Origin: Pseudoalteromonas sp. MMG007 | GTDB taxonomy: Bacteria > Pseudomonadota > Gammaproteobacteria > Enterobacterales > Alteromonadaceae | Direction: 5' to 3' | NCBI RefSeq assembly: GCF_018100985.1 | Contig: NZ_JAGJEI010000004.1 | Location: 124,001-188,000 of the forward strand | Length of the DNA: 64,000 bases | Part shown: positions 36,386-46,300 of the stretch, piece by piece | How the letters are laid out: every line of letters begins with the position of its first letter | Numbering within the stretch: position 1 is the first letter of the stretch | The notes under the pieces: generated by a model | The model's database searches: none | What the model saw: only the letters and a program-made list of their open reading frames with translations | What the model was told of the DNA's origin: nothing | Translations under genes and position numbers: made by a program

Positions 36386-36589
36386 ATGAACAGTTTAACT
36401 TATAAAGATTCACAAACGTTAACATCTAGTGACATAGAAAACCTAGCGCTTCGCTTTGGTGGTAAACGTGAAGACTACATTGAAATTGTAAATAAACAAA
36501 AAAATATTCAAACAATCAATAAATATGCTTTATTAAAAGAAATAAATAATGAACTAAACGCAGCAATCAATCCCTGTCATAGCGAGTAA
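36386..36589 (+). CDS. bcsR: Cellulose synthase accessory protein BcsR
   Basis: A 67-residue protein of the BcsR/BcsP family. The conserved centre appears as REDYIEIVNKQKNIQTINKYALLKEINNE (compare YADI...W-PLL-E of E. coli BcsR, 62 aa). In E. coli BcsR binds and stabilises BcsQ, and the pair joins the synthase at its cytoplasmic side together with BcsE. It is the first gene of the bcsRQABZC operon, 7 bp upstream of bcsQ. Similarity is moderate, so position adds much of the weight. Confidence 0.85.
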   Translation: MNSLTYKDSQTLTSSDIENLALRFGGKREDYIEIVNKQKNIQTINKYALLKEINNELNAAINPCHSE

Positions 36590-36596
36590 ATTAACG

Positions 36597-37310
36597 TTGC
36601 AAAGAATTTTTGTTAAAGGTATCAAAGGTGGATTAGGTAGCACGTCTGTTGTTGCCAATCTCGCGTGCGTGTTAAAAAAGTCTCATGTTAATGTCATTGC
36701 AATAGATTTAGATCCTAAAAGTGACTTGGGTTTACATTTTGGTCTGCCCTGGAAGTCGACCAAAGGTTGGAGTAACGAAGTCAATTTCGAAGATGTACTT
36801 TTACACTTCCATCAAGATAGTGACGGTGTCATTTTTTTACCTTTTGGTGACATTAATGTTGATCAAAACGACATTGCCCACATTGTTAACAATTGCAAAA
36901 AGCTGGATTGCCCACAAAATTCATGGTTTCTATTCGATTGTCCCTCTTATATCGACTTAGCACACTTACCTTTGGAACCGAATGATATAGTTATAGAGCT
37001 CATAAATTGCGATGCGACTTGCCACAGCTTAATATATAAACGCCTTAAAAAGCTAAAAAGTACTGATTCTAGTTGGAAACACTACTTTTTAGTTAATCGC
37101 TATAACTCTGCCTCTGTTTTAGAATTTGACTTGTTCTCACTTTGGCAATCAACCCTTCCCTTGATGGCACCGTTTTTTATTAACAGCGATGAAGTCATCA
37201 AGGAATCCACGGCTTATAGAAACGTTGCCCTTAACTGCGCGCCGTATAGTATTGCTAATGATGACTTTGAAACACTCGCCGGCTGGCTTGTTAGTAAAGC
37301 TGCGTTGTAA
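36597..37310 (+). CDS. bcsQ: Cellulose synthase regulator BcsQ (MinD/ParA family)
   Basis: A 237-residue ATPase of the SIMIBI/MinD group needed for cellulose synthesis and, in E. coli, found with BcsR in a complex that binds the synthase. The P-loop reads GIKGGLGSTS: the signature Lys (KGG) is kept but the usual Lys before Ser/Thr is a Ser, whereas E. coli BcsQ has RGGVGTTT. The switch region DLDPKSDLGLHFGLPW follows at about 37-52. Translation starts at TTG 36597 with a weak ribosome site, so it may depend on bcsR translation. Confidence 0.93.
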   Translation: MQRIFVKGIKGGLGSTSVVANLACVLKKSHVNVIAIDLDPKSDLGLHFGLPWKSTKGWSNEVNFEDVLLHFHQDSDGVIFLPFGDINVDQNDIAHIVNNCKKLDCPQNSWFLFDCPSYIDLAHLPLEPNDIVIELINCDATCHSLIYKRLKKLKSTDSSWKHYFLVNRYNSASVLEFDLFSLWQSTLPLMAPFFINSDEVIKESTAYRNVALNCAPYSIANDDFETLAGWLVSKAAL

Positions 37311-37312
37311 CT

Positions 37313-39988
37313 ATGAGCTTTACCATTTTTTACAATCGTCCAATTCACAGTACTTTATATATACTGTTGAGCATTTTATTTACCGATAAACTTGTTCGCT
37401 ATATTCTATTTAAATTTCATAGCTACTTTAATCAGCATAAAGTAAATGTAATTGAAGCCTTCTTAATGCCTTTTATTACTTTATTCAGTTCGTTATTTAT
37501 AAATATTAAAAAAAACAAACTTGATTTTGAACTGGTGCTTTACAGCTACTACCCGCACCTAAGGCTTCCTTATAGAACATATGTTTATTCAAATATAATA
37601 CGCTTTATTATTCAGAGCCTATTTTTAATGTTTTTTAAAAATAGGCTTAAAGAAAGCTCATACTCTATAAAAGAAACCGCTGTCGATTACTTTTATAATC
37701 GGGTTAGCTACGTGCTAAGGCAGCTACGTTGGTTCGATTTGAAATTAGGGAAATTAATTAGACGCTTACTATCAAAAAATAAAAAAGCTCCAAAAAAAAG
37801 TGCCTTCAAAGCTATGTCTGAAGCGCGAATTTGGCAAAATAAGCTTATTAAATATTTAACGCTGGCATTTATTTTTTTCTTATTAGCGATCTTTATAACC
37901 ATTCCGTTTAGCCTAGAAGCACAAGCTGTCTTTATCAGCTTTATATTAATCGTAGCGTATGCACTTAAACGTGTAAAAGGGCAAATGGCTACCATTGTCA
38001 TGATCACCCTCTCTGTAACTACTTCTTCTCGCTATTTGTGGTGGCGCTATACCGAAACCTTAAATTGGGGTGACCCTGTTGCACTTACGTTAGGTGCGGG
38101 ATTATTACTTGCAGAAACTTATGCGTGGCTTGTGCTTATTTTAGGCTTTTTTCAAACAATAAATCCGCTTGAACGTAAACCTATTCCGCTCCCCAAAAAT
38201 ACAGATTTATGGCCCACGGTGGATGTTTATATACCCACTTATAACGAGCCTTTAAGTGTTGTCAAACCGACCACACTTGCGGCATTAAGCATTGACTGGC
38301 CAGCAGATAAATTAAACGTTTATATACTTGATGATGGTAAACGCCCTGAATTTGGTGAATTTGCTAAAGAGGTTGGTGTTGGCTATTTAACACGTCCAGA
38401 TAACAATCATGCAAAAGCGGGTAACATGAATAGCGCTATGCGTTATACCGATGGCGAATACATCGCTATTTTTGATTGCGATCACGTCCCCGCTCGTTCA
38501 TTTCTACAAATGACAATGGGACAATTTTTAAAAGATAGTAAAGTATGTTTAGTTCAAACACCGCATCACTTTTTCTCCGCGGACCCATTCGAGCGAAACC
38601 TTAACAACCACAGTCAGATCCCCAACGAAAACATGCTATTTTATGGGCTTATCCAAGATGGTAACGACATGTGGGATGCCACCTTCTTTTGTGGTTCTTG
38701 TGCGGTTTTAAAACGAGAAGCACTTGAAGACATTGGCGGCTTTGCTTTTGAAACGGTAACTGAGGATGCGCATACAGCTCTTCGTATGCAGCGTGCTGGC
38801 TATAAAACAGCCTATATTAATATCCCGCAAGCAGCGGGTCTTGCTACCGATAGCCTTTCAGCCCATATAGGTCAACGTATCCGTTGGGCTCGTGGTATGG
38901 CGCAAATTTTTAGACTCGATAACCCGTTAATGGGAAAAGGCTTAAGTGTTCCTCAGCGCTTATGTTACATAAATGCTATGCTGCATTTTTTATCGGGTAT
39001 TCCACGTATAGTGTTTCTAACAGCCCCTTTGGCGCTTATATACTTTAATGCATATATTATTTACGCTCCATTTTTGGCCATCTTTATATATGTCGTGCCA
39101 ACGCTTATCCAAATAAAAGCGACCAACTCACGTATTCAAGGTAAGTACAGGTACTCATTTTGGGGAGAAGTCTACGAATCAGTACTTGCTTGGTATATAT
39201 TAAAACCAACCACCGTGGCTTTATTTAACCCTAATAAGGGTAAGTTTAACGTGACAGAAAAAGGTGGTCTAAACGATGAGGAGCATTACGACTGGGGAAT
39301 TTCTAAGCCTTATCTAATTCTCTTAATCATTAACTTATTAAGTATACTTGTAGGTGTTTCAAGACTCGTTCTGGGCGATCCTAGCCAAATAGGCGTACTG
39401 ATAATAAGTATGGGTTGGGCTATTTATAATATTATAATCCTTGGCGCTGCAGTTGCTGTAGCGGCAGAAGCTCGACAAGTAAGGCACTCACATCGTATTA
39501 AAGCTAATTTCCCGGCAGGTATTCGATTAGCTAACGGACATACCCTAAAGGTTAAAATTACAGATTATTCAGATAATGGGGTAGGTATCGAAACTGAACA
39601 TGCACACTTATGTCGTGTAAACGATAAAATAGAACTCTTAATGAGCCGTGGTAATAAACAGTTTTCGTTTACCACACATGTATGTAATACCCGTAAAAAA
39701 CAAATAGGTTTAACCATAAAAGATTTGTCGCTTGAAAAGCAACGTGCTTTCATTCAGTGTACATTTTCAAGAGCAGATGCATGGCTAGATTGGCAGAATA
39801 ACTTTAGACACGATCGTCCTTCGTATAGCTTTAAAGAAGTACAAAAAACAAGTTTAAGGGGGTTTAGTAATCTATTATTTCATGCGCCTAGGCCGTTACA
39901 ACCTATTATTAAATTTATGACCAATATTGTCATTTACGTAAACTCATTCACTCCAAAAAAACCGATAGTGCATAATAATTATGATTAA
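37313..39988 (+). CDS. bcsA: Cellulose synthase catalytic subunit BcsA (UDP-forming)
   Basis: BcsA polymerises UDP-glucose into cellulose and pushes the chain through its own membrane channel. The 891-residue protein has N-terminal helices, a GT2 domain with the D,D,D,QxxRW set: DDG at 340-342, DCD at 388-390, TED at 483-485 and QRIRW at 521-525. More helices follow, then a PilZ domain with R724-HSH-R728 and D751-Y-S-D-N-G756, which binds c-di-GMP and relieves the gating loop. All residues needed for c-di-GMP activated synthesis are present. It starts 2 bp after bcsQ and overlaps bcsB by 8 bp. Confidence 0.98.
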   Translation: MSFTIFYNRPIHSTLYILLSILFTDKLVRYILFKFHSYFNQHKVNVIEAFLMPFITLFSSLFINIKKNKLDFELVLYSYYPHLRLPYRTYVYSNIIRFIIQSLFLMFFKNRLKESSYSIKETAVDYFYNRVSYVLRQLRWFDLKLGKLIRRLLSKNKKAPKKSAFKAMSEARIWQNKLIKYLTLAFIFFLLAIFITIPFSLEAQAVFISFILIVAYALKRVKGQMATIVMITLSVTTSSRYLWWRYTETLNWGDPVALTLGAGLLLAETYAWLVLILGFFQTINPLERKPIPLPKNTDLWPTVDVYIPTYNEPLSVVKPTTLAALSIDWPADKLNVYILDDGKRPEFGEFAKEVGVGYLTRPDNNHAKAGNMNSAMRYTDGEYIAIFDCDHVPARSFLQMTMGQFLKDSKVCLVQTPHHFFSADPFERNLNNHSQIPNENMLFYGLIQDGNDMWDATFFCGSCAVLKREALEDIGGFAFETVTEDAHTALRMQRAGYKTAYINIPQAAGLATDSLSAHIGQRIRWARGMAQIFRLDNPLMGKGLSVPQRLCYINAMLHFLSGIPRIVFLTAPLALIYFNAYIIYAPFLAIFIYVVPTLIQIKATNSRIQGKYRYSFWGEVYESVLAWYILKPTTVALFNPNKGKFNVTEKGGLNDEEHYDWGISKPYLILLIINLLSILVGVSRLVLGDPSQIGVLIISMGWAIYNIIILGAAVAVAAEARQVRHSHRIKANFPAGIRLANGHTLKVKITDYSDNGVGIETEHAHLCRVNDKIELLMSRGNKQFSFTTHVCNTRKKQIGLTIKDLSLEKQRAFIQCTFSRADAWLDWQNNFRHDRPSYSFKEVQKTSLRGFSNLLFHAPRPLQPIIKFMTNIVIYVNSFTPKKPIVHNNYD

Positions 39989-42227
39989 AAAGCTACTTAA
40001 TACATTTCTGACATTGTTACTCATTAGTATTGCTCATCAGGTGATGGCTATAGAGCCCATACATGATAAATCTATATTTATAAATGGGTATCCCGAGAGT
40101 GCACAGGTTTCAAGCCTACGTTTAGATTTTGAAGCTTTAGGATTTAATGACTACAAGTTAGATGGTATAAATAATAATTCACGCGTCGATTTTACAAATA
40201 GAATTGATAAATTGAGTACAAATTTAAAGCTTAATTTTTCATACACTAATTCGCCTTCATTAATCGCTAATGTGTCGCATTTAAAAGTTTATTTTAACGA
40301 TAACCTAGTTACTGTTTTACCTATAAACGATGAGTTAAGCGTTGTTAAGAATACGGTTAACCACAGCTTAAGCCTTAACGCAAAATACGTTCAAGACTTC
40401 AACCAGGTTCGCTTTGAGTTAGTTGGCTATTATGATTTACAATGCCAAGACTATTTTAACCGCTCTATTTGGACTGAAATAAATAAGTCGAGCAACATCA
40501 CACTTGACCAAAAGCAATTAGCTATCGATAGCCGCCTGGAGTATTTGCCCGAACCATTTTTTGATACCAAAGACTACGGTAAATTAAATTTGCCATTTAT
40601 ATTTGCAACAACACCAGGCACAAAAGCAATTGAAGCAGCTGCGACTTTATCTAGCTGGTTTGGTGCACAAGCAGATTGGCGCGGTGCAGACTTCCCAGTA
40701 ATCTTAAATAAAGCACCAGAGCAGCATAGCATCGTATTTATTACTAACGATTCTAAACCTGATTTTTTAATAGACTACCCAGATGTTGAAAAGCCTACCA
40801 TAGAGCTTATCTCAAGCCCTATCCATAGATATAACAAAATGTTGTTAATACTTGGCCGTGATGAAGAAGACTTGAAAACAGCAGTAACTGGGCTTGTGTT
40901 TGGGCACAAAATAATGACAGGCAGAAGCGCAAGTATAGAAGCAATTAATAAACTTCCCTTGCGCAAAGCATACGATGCCCCGCGCTGGCTACGAGGTGAT
41001 CGCCCTGTTCACTTTGATGAATTAATCGACTACCCAACTCAATTACAAGCACAAGGCCTAAATAATGGCCCGATTAAATTAAATATTCGTTTTGCGCCCG
41101 ATTTATTTACATGGCGTGAAAAAGGCATTCCTATTACGTTGCAATACAGAAACACTCCAGAAAGTGAAACGTTAGATTCACGCTTAAATATGCTTATCAA
41201 CCAAGAGTTTATTAGTGGTTTTTTGTTAAAAAAAGACGATTCATCACCCTCAACAACAAAAACATTACTGCCATTGATAGCCAATACAGATACAACGCAA
41301 AGTGCTGAAGATTTTTCGTTAGACGGTATTAAGCTCGCTAACAGAAACGAGCTTAACTTTGACTTTAGATTTGCAGTGCTGCAAAAAGGAGAATGTCCAG
41401 CCGCCCCTCCTGGTGGTGAGTTTGGCGTAATAGATGGAAACTCTAATATAGACGTAAGTGGGTTTGACCATTACATCGCATTGCCTGATTTAAACGTATT
41501 TGCTAATAGTGGCTTTCCATTTACTAAATATGCTGATTTACAACAAACTTTAGTGCTTATTGACGAAAAACCAACAACCCAAGTAATTTCGGTACTGCTT
41601 AACTTAACTGGGCATTTTGGTGCAATTACAGGCTACCCAACTCACAGAATGAGTGTTGCTCATTTAAATCAAAATGCTGACTTGGATGATAAAGACATTT
41701 TAGTGATTGCCAACGCTAGCACCGCAGCTAAAGAACTTGATGAAAACTCGCAAACTAATATTTTATTAAATGGTAATCAACGCGCTATAAAACAAGCTAT
41801 ATACAACGGCGCTTATGATGAAAGTGAATCTGAAAAAGTACAAGTGAGCATAACAAGCACCGGCGATATGGCTGTAATTACAGGCTTTCAGTCTCCGTTT
41901 GATTCCGAGCGCTCTATAGTTTCCCTCAGTGCGACGTCTCTAAATGGATTTAACTTATTAGATAGTGCACTAATGAATTCAGAATCTCTTGCACAAATTA
42001 AAGGCAGTGCAGCTGTTATTAACTCGCAAGGAATTAAAACAATAAAAACCGACGAGCAGTATTTTATTGGCCATATTCCAGTGCATACCTTAATTTGGTT
42101 CCACTTATCGGATCACCCATTCGTGCTTGCACTACTGTCTATTTTAACCCTGCTATTGATCTCATTTATTATATGGCGATTACTACAAGCGCTTACATAC
42201 AAACGCTTAGCTGAAGGAGATAAATAA
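39981..42227 (+). CDS. bcsB: Cellulose synthase periplasmic subunit BcsB
   Basis: BcsB is the periplasmic partner of BcsA; its single C-terminal helix is needed for activity and its carbohydrate-binding domains lead the glucan toward BcsC. The 748-residue protein has a signal peptide (cleavage near residue 23, VMA-IE), a periplasmic part with a repeated pair of carbohydrate-binding and flavodoxin-like domains, and a transmembrane segment at about 712-735 near the C-terminus. It overlaps bcsA by 8 bp and the bcsZ start by one base. Confidence 0.96.
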   Translation: MIKKLLNTFLTLLLISIAHQVMAIEPIHDKSIFINGYPESAQVSSLRLDFEALGFNDYKLDGINNNSRVDFTNRIDKLSTNLKLNFSYTNSPSLIANVSHLKVYFNDNLVTVLPINDELSVVKNTVNHSLSLNAKYVQDFNQVRFELVGYYDLQCQDYFNRSIWTEINKSSNITLDQKQLAIDSRLEYLPEPFFDTKDYGKLNLPFIFATTPGTKAIEAAATLSSWFGAQADWRGADFPVILNKAPEQHSIVFITNDSKPDFLIDYPDVEKPTIELISSPIHRYNKMLLILGRDEEDLKTAVTGLVFGHKIMTGRSASIEAINKLPLRKAYDAPRWLRGDRPVHFDELIDYPTQLQAQGLNNGPIKLNIRFAPDLFTWREKGIPITLQYRNTPESETLDSRLNMLINQEFISGFLLKKDDSSPSTTKTLLPLIANTDTTQSAEDFSLDGIKLANRNELNFDFRFAVLQKGECPAAPPGGEFGVIDGNSNIDVSGFDHYIALPDLNVFANSGFPFTKYADLQQTLVLIDEKPTTQVISVLLNLTGHFGAITGYPTHRMSVAHLNQNADLDDKDILVIANASTAAKELDENSQTNILLNGNQRAIKQAIYNGAYDESESEKVQVSITSTGDMAVITGFQSPFDSERSIVSLSATSLNGFNLLDSALMNSESLAQIKGSAAVINSQGIKTIKTDEQYFIGHIPVHTLIWFHLSDHPFVLALLSILTLLLISFIIWRLLQALTYKRLAEGDK

Positions 42228-43357
42228 TGAAATCACTCATTAATGTATTTTTAACTGTGATTGCATTGATTACTTTTAATGCCAGCGCACAGATTGAACA
42301 ATGTAAACCATGGGGCGCGTGGCAAACATTTAAAAGTAATTTTATAAGCCAAGATGGCCGAGTTATAGACTTAGGCAGTGAGCAAAACATTACTACTTCT
42401 GAAGGACAATCTTATGCATTATTTTTTGCAGTTATTGCAAATGATAAAGCAACATTTGATTTAGTGCTTAACTGGACTCAAGAGCACTTATCTGAAGGCG
42501 ACTTAAGTACGCGTTTACCGGCATGGCAATGGGGAACTAATAAAAACAAAGAAAGCGGAATTTTAGATTCTAACCCAGCCTCAGATTCTGATCTGTGGAT
42601 AGCTTATAGCTTATCGCAAGCGGCAACGCTCTGGGATGACCGCCGCTACGGTATTTTAGCCGCAGTCCTTGCACAGCGTATAATACGTGAAGAAACAGCA
42701 TATATTTCAGGCCTTGGTTTATCACTTTTACCCGCTCCATCAGGTTTTGAATTTGATAAAGAACGCTTTAAGTTAAACCCGAGCTACTCACCTTTGTTTA
42801 TTTACCAGCAATTTAAAAAGCTATACCCACATTCCCCTTGGCATCAGTTACACGAAGGCTCAGCCAAGCTTATTTTAGATACCGCAAATAAAGGGGTTAG
42901 CCCTGACTGGGTGATGTATGATGCTAATAACGGGTTTTACTATGATAGAAAAACAACTGACTTAGGTAGCTATAACGCAATTAGAGTCTATTTGTGGGCC
43001 AGCATGATGGCAAACGATGCACCTTACAAAAAAGAACTTTTAGCACAGTTTAAGCCTTTTATAGAGACAATTAATGATAGAGGGTATGTACCTTTAAACA
43101 CTTTTTCTAAAACTGGAAAGTCTGAAAAAAGAGGCCCTGTTGGCTTTAACTCAGCGCTACTACCTTTACTTGCTGAAAATACAGATAGCGCTGTTGTAAT
43201 GGCTATTCAACAAAAGCTAATGGTCGATCAATCATTTACCCGAACTCGTTATTACGACAGTATACTTAATCTATTTGGTACTAGTGCATTCAATAAACGT
43301 TTTTCAATAACAGCAGATGGGACGCTACAACCAGCATGGAGCACTGAATGCCGTTAA
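42227..43357 (+). CDS. bcsZ: Cellulase BcsZ (GH8) with altered catalytic-base position
   Basis: BcsZ is a periplasmic GH8 endoglucanase tied to cellulose export. The 376-residue protein has a signal peptide ending at SAQ and the GH8 segments: the acid Glu59 in TTSEGQSYALFF (E. coli Glu55), and the SNPASDSDLWIAYSL stretch (E. coli Asp116 region). At the place of the E. coli general base Asp243 (SYDAIRVY) it has SYNAIRVY, Asn250, encoded by AAC at 42974-42976. This could lower or abolish hydrolysis, or the base may come from another residue as in some GH8 subgroups. It overlaps bcsC by 10 bp. Confidence 0.93.
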   Translation: MKSLINVFLTVIALITFNASAQIEQCKPWGAWQTFKSNFISQDGRVIDLGSEQNITTSEGQSYALFFAVIANDKATFDLVLNWTQEHLSEGDLSTRLPAWQWGTNKNKESGILDSNPASDSDLWIAYSLSQAATLWDDRRYGILAAVLAQRIIREETAYISGLGLSLLPAPSGFEFDKERFKLNPSYSPLFIYQQFKKLYPHSPWHQLHEGSAKLILDTANKGVSPDWVMYDANNGFYYDRKTTDLGSYNAIRVYLWASMMANDAPYKKELLAQFKPFIETINDRGYVPLNTFSKTGKSEKRGPVGFNSALLPLLAENTDSAVVMAIQQKLMVDQSFTRTRYYDSILNLFGTSAFNKRFSITADGTLQPAWSTECR

Positions 43358-46300
43358 GGTTTGCCCTAGCTTGTACATTGGCCCTTAGCTCAGGGTTAAG
43401 TGCCAATACAATCAATGATATTGATACACAGTCTGTTGATTGGCTATTAAGCCAAATAAATATTGGCGAAGCACAGCAAAATAAAAAGCTTATTGAAGAC
43501 AGCTTAGAGAAACTGTTGGCGATTGCCCCTTCCAGAATAGAAACGCAGTGTGCATTAGCGCGGTACGACTTTGCTAATAAACAATACAGCAAGGCAAATC
43601 AGCTACTTAATAAAATAAAAACAGGGGGGTCAATACAACATCCCTGTGTTGCTCAGCTCAGTGCACTTTCAAAAGCCGAAGGTGTTGATAAAGCACGCAT
43701 TCAGGAGGCTAAGTTATTAGCTCGAGCTGGTAGGTATGAACAAGCAAGGGCTATTTATAATTCATTGTTTAAAGGTGTATACCCTTCTTTGAGCTACGAA
43801 CTAGAACACTTAAGTTGGTACTCACAAGATGATACACAATGGCAAAGCGTAACAAAGGGTTATAAAACCTTATTAAAAGCTTATTCGAATATAGGTCAAG
43901 TAGAAGTTCCGTATGCACGGCACTTGCTGAAAAAAAGCCCTACAAATAAAAAAGCTATAGATATTTTAAGCAAATACGGAGCAAGTCCTACCTTTATTAA
44001 TGAAGTCGAATTTATTTGGCTTGCAACTTTAAAAAGTATGGAGCTTACTCAAAATACAGTTAAGCAGTACCAGCGTTACTTCTCTGTTTATCCGTTTAGT
44101 AGTAAAGGTAAGCTACAATATGAAGACTTCCAAAGAGATTTAAAAGTAAGACAAGCCTTACTTGCTGATCCTGCATATCAGCTTTGGCGTAAGGGTGATC
44201 GCTTACTCAATGCAAAAAAATTAAAAGAAGCTGAACCCCTGCTACTAAAGGCTTTAAAAGGTCGGCCAACCGATAAAGAAGTGATGCGTAGCTTGGGGTA
44301 TTTATATTTAGCCAAAAGCGACTATAAAAAATCGTATTACTATTTTTTTACCGCTCAAAAATATACACCTAACTTTGATGAGCGTGAAGGACTTAAAGAA
44401 CTCGCAACTGTTGCGAAGTTTTGGCAGTACATGGCTGAAATGGAAGACGCTATAGAGCAATCCGACTTTGAAACTGCACAGTTAAAACTAAACCTAGCTG
44501 AGCAATTAAATCATGACCAAGAAGCTTTCCTTTATAACAAAGGCTTATTGTTAGTTGCTCAAGGAAACTACACACAAGCAGCGGCGGCCTATCAAGGCGC
44601 ACTAAAAACAAACCCTTTATATGAAAATGCTTTACTTGGCTTATTGAATATTGCGCAGCTTGATCAAAACCAAAAATCAATTAGCAATTTTTATAACTCA
44701 TTAAATGCTAAGCAGCGAAATTTAATATACCCTTCTTATGCAACTGCAATTAGTAATACTCTAAGAGATAAAGCAAGTGAGTATACTAATGAGGGTGATC
44801 TAGAAAAAGCAGAAGAATTACTTAAACAGGCAATTGAACTTTCACCAGAGCAACCTTGGCTTTATTACGATTTAGCCTTTATATACCAACAAAAAGGTCT
44901 TACCCAGCAAGCACGTAATTTGTTTAATAATGTATTGTGGCAATTCCCGTTAAACTCCCAAATAAGATATAGCCATGCTTTATTTTTACGCTCTATAAAT
45001 GATTATGAAGGTGCTTTAGATACACTTAAATACATTCCTTTTAAAAACCGAGATGCCGATATTATTGCCCTAGAGCAGCAATTATTGCTCAATGAGTCTC
45101 TTACACAAAGTCAGCAATATCTTGATTTAAAAAATAAATCTGTCGCTATTTATCACTTAAGTAACTTAGAAGCGAGAGAGCTAACACCCGAAATGCAAGC
45201 CGAGCTTTCAAATAGTTGGTACAAAATTGATGAAAAACTACACGCACTTAAGTTACTTTCAAGTGCCCTGTCATCTGACCCATTATTGTCGCCTTATTGG
45301 CATATTTTACAAGGCCAATGGTTATTAGAACAAGGTAACAAAGTTGAAATCAAAAGCTGGTTTGAGGATTACGTGTTACCAGAGAGCGCCTCTGAAACCG
45401 ACACAGTTCAGTATGTTCAATTGCAGAATAACTATCTAAACCAGTTTTATACCGGTAGTGATTTGATTGCTAAGCTCAATCAGCTAGATCAAAAATATAA
45501 AAATATCCCAGCAACAACTACCGCACTTATTAATGCAAACCTGGCACTAGAACAATATGAAGCAGCAGTGATTTTGTATCAGCGAAAAGTGCAAAGCAAT
45601 CAAACAATCGAGCCGCAAGCAATGCTTGCTATTGCAAATGCATACAAAGAACTTGGTAACGACTTTCAGGCAAAAGAAGTAACAGAACAAGCAATAACAC
45701 AAACCACCTCACAAGAGGGTTACTTGCAGCGCCAAATCATGTCATCTTTAAATGAATTAAATTATTCAGGAGATGCGCTTTATTTAGCTAAACAACTTAT
45801 TGATAAGTCACCAAACGATCAAGAGCTACGTTATTTAGGCGCTCAAGTTGCAAGCAACTTTAATGAATCAGAGCAAGCAAAATCTTGGTATGCACAAACG
45901 CTTTCGCCTGAGCGCACCTTAAATGATAAAGAACTTTACAGCTCACTTTTAATAATAGATGAAACCGATCCCTGGTACATAAATGGTGCTAAGCGTGAGC
46001 TCATAAATGAGCAAAACAAAAACCAAGCTTACATTGCCATTGGCGTTAACTTTAGCGGCCAAACAAGTACAGAAAGTGATGCTACACTTGGCGCCGGCTC
46101 AGTACCTATTGAAGCTTACTTTCCACTTTGGCAAGGACAAGGGTTTATAAAAATAGACCCCACAAGTATTAGTGCACAAACAACACGTTTTGATGAACAA
46201 TTTGCTGGTAGTCGTTATGGCCAAGGTGCCTTATGTATTTTTACCTGTGCAATAGATGAGGTTACCCCGGAAGAAAAAGGTGTTGATGTTGGTATAGGTT

